DNA from: a virus
Reading direction: 5' to 3' (one strand)
IMG/VR virus record: IMGVR_UViG_3300025133_000423
Location: 1 to 30,948 of that record
Length of the DNA stretch: 30,948 nucleotides
Of this stretch, positions 1-3,393 are shown in pieces. The position numbers and the translations under genes were made by a program. The notes beneath the pieces were generated by a model. It was given only the letters and a program-made list of their open reading frames with translations, was not told where the DNA came from and did not search any database. The first letter of the stretch is position 1, and each line of letters begins with the position of its first letter.

Positions 1-2
1 AG

Positions 3-224
3 GCTAGGACCGCCAGCAAGGCCCCTCAGCCCCGCCCTGACGCATCGGCCGGTGTCAAGCGGGCCGGACTCGCCCTGGCGGTCCTCGCAGCCTCAGCGCC
101 GGCCCTGGCGGTCCCCTTGCTCGCCCTTAGCGCCGTTGGTTCGGCGCCGCTGGCCCTGGGGTGTATGGTCCTCGCGCCCGCGGCCCTAATGGCGGTGGGC
201 GGGCGGTCTCCCCGGTGGGTTTAA
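3..224 (+). CDS. small membrane protein, 5' truncated by window edge
   Basis: The frame is open from the first bases to a TAA at 222-224, giving the last 73 residues of a protein whose start lies outside the window. The visible part has a basic and proline-rich stretch, then a long Ala/Leu/Val-rich hydrophobic region (about residues 20-65) that could hold one or two membrane helices, and ends in GGRSPRWV. The next gene appears to start with a GTG inside the end of this one, which supports a real coupled pair. I do not recognise a family. The hydrophobic composition could partly reflect GC-rich codon bias, so the call rests on frame continuity and the overlap. Confidence 0.45.
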   Translation, partial: ARTASKAPQPRPDASAGVKRAGLALAVLAASAPALAVPLLALSAVGSAPLALGCMVLAPAALMAVGGRSPRWV

Positions 225-373
225 CGCTAGGGCAGCTTGCCGGCCTGATTTGTGTAGGGTTGGCCTTACATGGCACGATGGGTGCAATCGAGCGCATTGT
301 TTGGCCCGGCGAAGGTGACCCGCCCCCGGCAAGGTGGAGCGGTAGCAGGAAGCCGAGCGCGCGTCGCAAGTAG
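215..373 (+). CDS. hypothetical small membrane protein
   Basis: This reads from GTG 215 to TAG 371-373, 52 residues. It has one hydrophobic segment (LTLGQLAGLICVGLALHG, about residues 3-20) followed by a basic tail ending in SARRK. The start is uncertain: an in-frame GTG at 161 would add 18 Arg/Gly-rich residues. I prefer 215 because it overlaps the end of the upstream frame by ten bases and has a G-rich stretch ahead of it. The stop lies 11 bases before a 22-base hairpin terminator, the same arrangement as for the next genes, which supports this frame as the one that is really translated. Function unknown. Confidence 0.4.
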   Translation: MGLTLGQLAGLICVGLALHGTMGAIERIVWPGEGDPPPARWSGSRKPSARRK

Positions 374-384
374 CATGCCAACCA

Positions 385-406
385 ACCGGGCACAATTCGG
401 CCCGGT
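385..406 (+). terminator. 22-base hairpin terminator, family ACCGGGC-N8-GCCCGGT
   Basis: Arms ACCGGGC (385-391) and GCCCGGT (400-406) pair over 7 bp around an 8-base loop. It sits just after the stop at 373 and before cassette A1. The same arm-loop-arm design recurs at 689-710 and 1273-1294, and imperfectly at 2364-2385 and 3135-3154. No T-run follows, so termination is inferred from position and recurrence. Confidence 0.6.
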
Positions 407-465
407 ACAAGGCTAGAGGACCTGCTAGAGTTCCCTTAGTCGCACGTTGCGACGCAAAAGAAAGG
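407..465 (+). promoter_or_regulatory. cassette A1: extended -10 promoter, 5' hairpin, RBS
   Basis: Bases 400-465 are identical to 704-769. In order they hold: an extended -10 (TGC-TAGAGT, 423-431), a likely start of transcription near 438, a hairpin GTCGCA-CGT-TGCGAC at 439-453 (6 bp, 3-base loop), and the ribosome site AAAGAAAGG ending at 465, 8 bases before ATG 474. No good -35 box is visible, which fits an extended -10 or a phage-specific factor. The hairpin would lie at the very 5' end of the mRNA. Confidence 0.65.
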
Positions 466-473
466 TCAATCCG

Positions 474-677
474 ATGAGCAAAAGCACACAAGAAACCCGG
501 ACTCGGCGTTATGTCAACGCCTGCGATAGGATGACTCGCGCCTGGGAAACCTTGCGCAAGGCGCAGCGCGAGTATGACGCTGCCGCCGCTAACCTCAACC
601 CCAGGGACCGTGCACTGGTACTGGCGGAGCACGGTATCGATACTCGCAACGCACAGGCGGACGATTTTGGAGCGTAG
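474..677 (+). CDS. hypothetical small charged protein
   Basis: 67 residues starting MSKSTQETRTRRYVNACDRM. The start is set by the cassette ribosome site AAAGAAAGG 8 bases upstream; a TTG at 447 in the same frame lies inside the leader hairpin and is rejected. The protein is mostly helical by composition: a basic N-terminus, then an amphipathic stretch with alternating charge (about residues 20-48, TRAWETLRKAQREYDAAAANL) that could form a short coiled coil, then an acidic tail. There are no membrane segments, and C17 is the only cysteine. It is a single-gene unit between two hairpin terminators. No family recognised; small phage proteins expressed this way often act on the host, but that is only inference. 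Confidence 0.7.
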   Translation: MSKSTQETRTRRYVNACDRMTRAWETLRKAQREYDAAAANLNPRDRALVLAEHGIDTRNAQADDFGA

Positions 678-688
678 CGTGCCAACCG

Positions 689-710
689 ACCGGGCGAAAC
701 GGTGCCCGGT
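689..710 (+). terminator. 22-base hairpin terminator
   Basis: Arms ACCGGGC (689-695) and GCCCGGT (704-710) with loop GAAACGGT. The arms match the terminator at 385-406 while the loop differs, so the stem rather than the loop is conserved. It lies 11 bases after the stop at 677. Confidence 0.6.
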
Positions 711-769
711 ACAAGGCTAGAGGACCTGCTAGAGTTCCCTTAGTCGCACGTTGCGACGCAAAAGAAAGG
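711..769 (+). promoter_or_regulatory. cassette A2: extended -10 promoter, 5' hairpin, RBS
   Basis: Second copy of cassette A, identical over 66 bases (704-769) to 400-465. TGC-TAGAGT lies at 727-735, the GTCGCA/TGCGAC hairpin at 743-757, and AAAGG ends at 769, 7 bases before ATG 777. Perfect identity between copies that flank unrelated genes points to recent duplication or ongoing gene conversion. Confidence 0.65.
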
Positions 770-776
770 CCCTGAT

Positions 777-1271
777 ATGATCACACCTGCTACCACTGCT
801 GCCCCCGGCCCGTCCGCCGCGCGGTCGATTACCCATGGACGATACTTCCCGGTTTGCGTGGTTGGCCTCGGCCCGAACCCGGACCGCCCCGATGACACCC
901 GCACCCCGAACGAACGAGCGGCGGACGCATTGCAGGCCCTGGGAACCCTGGGGGGTGACCCGAACCCCGCCGCTTTCCGTGGTGTGGGCGTCTGGCATGG
1001 CACGTCGGAGCCAGTACTTGTCCTTGTAGACGGTGAATGGACCGTGGAAGCTGCGAAGGTCGCAGGCCGGGCCGCGGGCCAGCAGTGCATCTACAGTCAC
1101 GTTCCGGGCACCGCGGCGGCGCTGGTCTACACTGACGGGAGTGGGCGCGGGTGGGTGCCCCTGGGGAGCCACGGGCCGGCGGACGCGGGCGCGGGGTCCT
1201 TCACGTCGTTCGAGGACACGAACGGCACCGCGTGGCGCTTCTCCGCCGGTCCCGGTCCGGGCCGCTGGTAG
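777..1271 (+). CDS. hypothetical protein
   Basis: 164 residues from ATG 777 to TAG 1269-1271, start fixed by the cassette ribosome site 7 bases upstream. It is a soluble, Gly/Ala/Pro-rich protein with no membrane segment and one cysteine. Hydrophobic beta-type stretches (EPVLVLVDGEWTV, TAAALVYTDGSGRGWVPL) alternate with turns, suggesting a compact mostly beta domain. The motif NERAADALQALGTLGGDPNP in the first third looks helical. No family recognised. The stop codon abuts the next terminator hairpin (first arm starts 2 bases later). Confidence 0.7.
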   Translation: MITPATTAAPGPSAARSITHGRYFPVCVVGLGPNPDRPDDTRTPNERAADALQALGTLGGDPNPAAFRGVGVWHGTSEPVLVLVDGEWTVEAAKVAGRAAGQQCIYSHVPGTAAALVYTDGSGRGWVPLGSHGPADAGAGSFTSFEDTNGTAWRFSAGPGPGRW

Positions 1272-1272
1272 G

Positions 1273-1316
1273 ACCGGGCACATAAGGGCCCGGTAGGCTA
1301 ACCACCTGCCGGGCCC
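1273..1316 (+). terminator. two overlapping, mutually exclusive hairpins
   Basis: Hairpin 1 pairs ACCGGGC (1273-1279) with GCCCGGT (1288-1294). Hairpin 2 pairs GGGCCCGGTAGG (1286-1297) with CCTGCCGGGCCC (1305-1316), 12 bp including one G-U pair, with loop CTAACCA. Both need the same middle segment, so only one can form at a time. It separates the gene ending at 1271 from the promoter of the next gene. Confidence 0.6.
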
Positions 1317-1366
1317 GTGCTGTGTATAATGGGTACTCCACGGGGGCACTGCCCCCACACTGAAAG
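1317..1366 (+). promoter_or_regulatory. cassette B1: TATAAT promoter, 5' hairpin, RBS
   Basis: A perfect TATAAT (1325-1330) lies 8 bases after the terminator arm. A start of transcription near 1337 would put the hairpin GGGGGC-ACT-GCCCCC (1342-1356) about five bases from the mRNA 5' end. GAAAGG (1362-1367) is followed by ATG 1376. No TTGACA-like box is seen 16-18 bases upstream, where the terminator arm lies. The same block recurs four more times. Confidence 0.7.
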
Positions 1367-1375
1367 GTCTGACCC

Positions 1376-1600
1376 ATGAGCACCCCGACTAACAACCCTT
1401 GCCCCTACGTGGAAGCCTACCGCGCGGGGGGTGACGCGTTTACGCCCCCCGGACCCGGGGAGACTCTGCCGAGCATGCCGGAACATCCGTATCTCGATAG
1501 CCCGGACGTGGACATCCGAGATAACTTCAAAGACGGCTGGAATGACGCACGGTGCGACCACGTGACCTACAGTGGCGGGGGATTCCGGGACCGCCGATAG
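1376..1600 (+). CDS. hypothetical small acidic protein
   Basis: 74 residues from ATG 1376, 8 bases after GAAAGG. Rich in Pro, Asp and Gly, without membrane segments. It has two cysteines (CPYVEAY near residue 9 and CDHVTY near residue 60). The motif DNFKDGWNDARCDH near the C-terminus resembles the [YF]-x-[DE]-GW-x-DA pattern found in many small phage proteins; a related YRDGWEDSERA motif occurs in the leftward gene at the right window edge. The stop codon TAG (1598-1600) lies inside the left arm of the next terminator hairpin, so coding end and terminator share bases. Function unknown. Confidence 0.7.
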   Translation: MSTPTNNPCPYVEAYRAGGDAFTPPGPGETLPSMPEHPYLDSPDVDIRDNFKDGWNDARCDHVTYSGGGFRDRR

Positions 1601-1616
1601 GCTAACCACCTATCGG
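1594..1616 (+). terminator. hairpin terminator overlapping a stop codon
   Basis: CCGATAGG (1594-1601) pairs with CCTATCGG (1609-1616), 8 bp, with the shared loop CTAACCA. Relative to the copies at 1286 and 2377 both arms change together (GGTAGG/CCTGCC to GATAGG/CCTATC), so pairing is kept. The stem is shorter than in other copies because its outer left arm is replaced by the end of the coding sequence. Confidence 0.6.
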
Positions 1617-1671
1617 GCCCGTGCCGTGTATAATGGGTACTCCACGGGGGCACTGCCCCCACACTGAAAGG
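1617..1671 (+). promoter_or_regulatory. cassette B2: TATAAT promoter, 5' hairpin, RBS
   Basis: TATAAT at 1629-1634, hairpin GGGGGC-ACT-GCCCCC at 1646-1660, GAAAGG at 1666-1671, ATG 1681. Sequence from the loop CTAACCA to GAAAGG is almost identical to B1. Confidence 0.7.
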
Positions 1672-1680
1672 CTAGAGACC

Positions 1681-1980
1681 ATGAGCAACGACTACCGAAA
1701 GGTAATCCGCGATGGGGTCGCCGCACATTTCGCCGGCCTGGGATTCCGACTGACATCGCTGCGAACCGAGGTCAGCAGCACCCGCGTTGAGTTTGTGTGT
1801 CGTGGCGAAACTCCGAAGGGCTTTGGGACGTGGGAGGGCCACCACGACCGTCACGGAGTCGACGTCTACAATGGACACTACTTCGGGGCCGGTGATGAGG
1901 AGCGTAGCGCCTCGATTGCGGACTACACCGCAAGGTGCGGAGATATGTGGCGGACTAACCGGCCCGGTCCGGGCCGCTAG
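1681..1980 (+). CDS. hypothetical protein
   Basis: 99 residues starting MSNDYRKVIRDGVAAHFAGL. The start is taken at ATG 1681, 9 bases after GAAAGG; the same frame is open upstream through the leader, but an earlier start (GTG 1621) would lie before the promoter. A first helix-like segment (residues 4-22) is followed by likely beta strands (SLRTEV, RVEFVCRG), then a His/Gly-rich region (GHHDRHGVDVYNGHYFG, about 58-75) and a C-terminal segment with one cysteine. The His-rich patch could bind metal, but no known motif is complete. Single-gene unit. Function unknown. Confidence 0.7.
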   Translation: MSNDYRKVIRDGVAAHFAGLGFRLTSLRTEVSSTRVEFVCRGETPKGFGTWEGHHDRHGVDVYNGHYFGAGDEERSASIADYTARCGDMWRTNRPGPGR

Positions 1981-2005
1981 CAAGGACCCCACCAGGGCAC
2001 AAATC

Positions 2006-2034
2006 GGCCCGATAGGCTAACCACCTATCGGGCC
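2006..2034 (+). terminator. hairpin terminator with compensatory changes
   Basis: GGCCCGATAGG (2006-2016) pairs perfectly with CCTATCGGGCC (2024-2034), 11 bp, loop CTAACCA. Compared with 2720-2748 (GGTAGG/CCTACC), both arms have changed in step, which is direct evidence for selection on the RNA or DNA stem. Confidence 0.65.
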
Positions 2035-2090
2035 CGTGCCGTGTATAATGGGTACTCCACGGGGGCACTGCCCCCACACTGAAAGGCTTG
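2035..2090 (+). promoter_or_regulatory. cassette B3: TATAAT promoter, 5' hairpin, RBS
   Basis: TATAAT 2044-2049, hairpin GGGGGC-ACT-GCCCCC 2061-2075, GAAAGG at 2081-2086, ATG 2096. Same layout and spacing as B1 and B2. Confidence 0.7.
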
Positions 2091-2095
2091 AGACC

Positions 2096-2344
2096 ATGAG
2101 CGACTACCAAGACATCGACCCCGGACCGGACGCTTACGATGAGGAGGAGGACGAGTGTAGTGTGTGTGGGAAGGTCAAGGCCCTGGGGCACGGACGCTGG
2201 GAGGACGAGTGTGTGGATTGTGCGGAGGCCGGCGTGTGGGGCGCATGGGAGGAGTGCCCGCTGTGCCGGAACGGGACAGTCGAGGTAGTACTCGATGAGG
2301 TCCTCTGTCGGGGGGAGTGCGGCAACATCTGGAGGCAGGCCTGA
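2096..2344 (+). CDS. double zinc-ribbon small protein
   Basis: 82 residues starting MSDYQDIDPGPDAYDEEEDE; start set by GAAAGG 9 bases upstream. After an acidic N-terminal tail of about 20 residues come four cysteine pairs: CSVC (21-24), CVDC (39-42), CPLC (54-57) and CRGEC (71-75). This is the pattern of two zinc-ribbon or treble-clef sites, each made of two CxxC-type knuckles. Such modules bind nucleic acid or protein partners such as RNA polymerase or ribosomal components; which applies here cannot be read from sequence. The acidic tail could mimic DNA or a basic partner site. It is the most recognisable protein of the left array. No enzyme motif is present. Confidence 0.75.
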   Translation: MSDYQDIDPGPDAYDEEEDECSVCGKVKALGHGRWEDECVDCAEAGVWGAWEECPLCRNGTVEVVLDEVLCRGECGNIWRQA

Positions 2345-2363
2345 CCGTCCCCGGCTCGAATCG

Positions 2364-2407
2364 ACCGGACACATAAGGGCCCGGTAGGCTAACCACCTGC
2401 CGGGCCC
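2364..2407 (+). terminator. overlapping hairpins as at 1273-1316
   Basis: Hairpin 2 pairs GGGCCCGGTAGG (2377-2388) with CCTGCCGGGCCC (2396-2407), identical to the copy at 1286-1316. The competing upstream hairpin (ACCGGAC 2364-2370 with GCCCGGT 2379-2385) has one A-C mismatch, so it is weaker than at 1273. Confidence 0.6.
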
Positions 2408-2458
2408 GTGCTGTGTATAATGGGTACTCCACGGGGGCACTGCCCCCACACTGAAAGG
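2408..2458 (+). promoter_or_regulatory. cassette B4: TATAAT promoter, 5' hairpin, RBS
   Basis: TATAAT 2416-2421, hairpin GGGGGC-ACT-GCCCCC 2433-2447, GAAAGG 2453-2458, ATG 2467. Same layout as the other B copies. Confidence 0.7.
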
Positions 2459-2466
2459 CTCGACTC

Positions 2467-2676
2467 ATGAGTACCATTAGCCGCTACCTCAGCATCTCCA
2501 CCCACCGCGACCTGGAGACGGGTGACACCTACACGGACGAACGCCTGCACGACTGCGAGGAGGACGCCTGCCGCTCCTTGGCGAGTCCGAACCGGCGCAA
2601 CGGCACGCCGTTCGATACGCTGGTCAATATCCAGGTCTACCTCATCACCGTGGACCTGGGTAAGGGCTTGCTCTAG
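2467..2676 (+). CDS. hypothetical small protein
   Basis: 69 residues from ATG 2467, 8 bases after GAAAGG. The N-terminal half is polar and charged (SISTHRDLETGDTYTDERLHDCEEDACRSL, with cysteines near residues 30 and 35 in a C-x4-C spacing). The C-terminal half ends with a hydrophobic beta-like strand (TLVNIQVYLITVDLGKGLL). It has no membrane helix of full length and no recognised family. Single-gene unit in the cassette array. Confidence 0.7.
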   Translation: MSTISRYLSISTHRDLETGDTYTDERLHDCEEDACRSLASPNRRNGTPFDTLVNIQVYLITVDLGKGLL

Positions 2677-2719
2677 CACGAAGCGTGCCAACTCGCAGGA
2701 CCCCACCAGGGCACAACAC

Positions 2720-2748
2720 GGCCCGGTAGGCTAACCACCTACCGGGCC
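2720..2748 (+). terminator. hairpin terminator
   Basis: GGCCCGGTAGG (2720-2730) pairs perfectly with CCTACCGGGCC (2738-2748), 11 bp, loop CTAACCA. It restores a full Watson-Crick stem where the copies at 1286 and 2377 use a G-U pair. Confidence 0.65.
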
Positions 2749-2799
2749 CGTGCCGTGTATAATGGGTACTCCACCGGGGCGATGCCCCACACTGAAAGG
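2749..2799 (+). promoter_or_regulatory. cassette B5: TATAAT promoter, diverged 5' hairpin, RBS
   Basis: TATAAT 2758-2763. The leader hairpin here is GGGGC-GAT-GCCCC (2776-2788): one base pair shorter and with a different 3-base loop from B1-B4, yet still a stem with a triloop at the same place. GAAAGGG follows and ATG is at 2807. Confidence 0.7.
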
Positions 2800-2806
2800 G
2801 AATAAC

Positions 2807-3118
2807 ATGAGCACCGATTACCCCGTCCGAGACCTCAACTACTACGCAACCACGCCCCTTGCGGGCACCATTCGACGGCTCGGGTGCATGCGAGGCGCGC
2901 ACGGTCAGACGCACGCGCTCCGATGGGTGGAGTTGGAGTCGGGCGACGTGCTGTTCCACGACGCGGGGCGAGCCATCTACGGTGTGTGCACAGTGTCGCG
3001 GGATGACTACACCCCCGCGCGCACGGACCCCGGGCGAAGCCCCGCCTCCCTGGTTGACCGCTGCTACATCCAGGGTTACGCCGCCCACACCTGGCACGGT
3101 AGCGCCAGCTACGTCTAG
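2807..3118 (+). CDS. hypothetical protein
   Basis: 103 residues starting MSTDYPVRDLNYYATTPLAG, start fixed by the cassette B5 ribosome site 7 bases upstream. The middle reads ALRWVELESGDVLFHDAGRAIYGVCTVSRDDY, a run of alternating strands and turns suggesting a small beta barrel or beta sandwich. Three cysteines are scattered and do not form a motif. It is Tyr-rich and soluble. Last gene of the cassette array; a weaker hairpin (3135-3154) follows instead of another B cassette. No family recognised. Confidence 0.7.
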   Translation: MSTDYPVRDLNYYATTPLAGTIRRLGCMRGAHGQTHALRWVELESGDVLFHDAGRAIYGVCTVSRDDYTPARTDPGRSPASLVDRCYIQGYAAHTWHGSASYV

Positions 3119-3134
3119 CAGGACCCTATCGGAC

Positions 3135-3154
3135 CCGGGCACCCCGGGGCCCGG
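3135..3154 (+). terminator. hairpin closing the cassette array
   Basis: CCGGGC (3135-3140) pairs with GCCCGG (3149-3154) around an 8-base loop, the same geometry as at 385-406. No promoter or leader follows, so the array ends here. Confidence 0.5.
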
Positions 3155-3381
3155 TAGGGCGCCCCGCCCAACCCCTAAATCAAAATTTTGAAAATGAAAG
3201 TTCAACATAGGGATATCCCACGTTGTCCCTACACTGTCACTACACTGCGCCAGCCCACCAGCCAACCAGCCCGACACCCCTACCTAGCCGACACTTAACT
3301 AAAGCCGTGTTTTAGTAACGAACACGGAACTAGCACCCCACCGCACCCTACCAAGCCGCTCGCGCCTTGAGCAACTCGTGG
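3155..3381 (+). other. AT-rich non-coding gap with palindromes
   Basis: No gene is visible between the array and the terminase. Bases 3178-3215 are strikingly AT-rich for this window and hold the perfect 10-base palindrome CAAAATTTTG (about 3181-3190) and the inverted pair TTGAA/TTCAA. Near the right end, CCGTGTT (3305-3311) and AACACGG (3321-3327) form a 7 bp inverted repeat around 9 bases, overlapped by ACTAAA/TTTAGT. These could be binding sites for a regulator, a replication or packaging signal, or a terminator; the sequence does not decide. Confidence 0.45.
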
Positions 3382-3387
3382 TACCCT
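3382..3387 (+). promoter_or_regulatory. TANNNT box, leaderless start of terminase
   Basis: TACCCT ends exactly 6 bases before ATG 3394. No ribosome site precedes that ATG. With the usual 6-7 base distance from -10 to +1, transcription would begin at the A of the start codon. The -35 region shows no TTGACA. Confidence 0.4.
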
Positions 3388-3393
3388 CCACGA

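Noticed and set aside
1286-2800. Five regularly placed repeats resembling a CRISPR array
   Set aside because: The intervals are 300-420 bases, hold intact genes and vary in length; the repeats contain promoters and ribosome sites. No cas genes are present.
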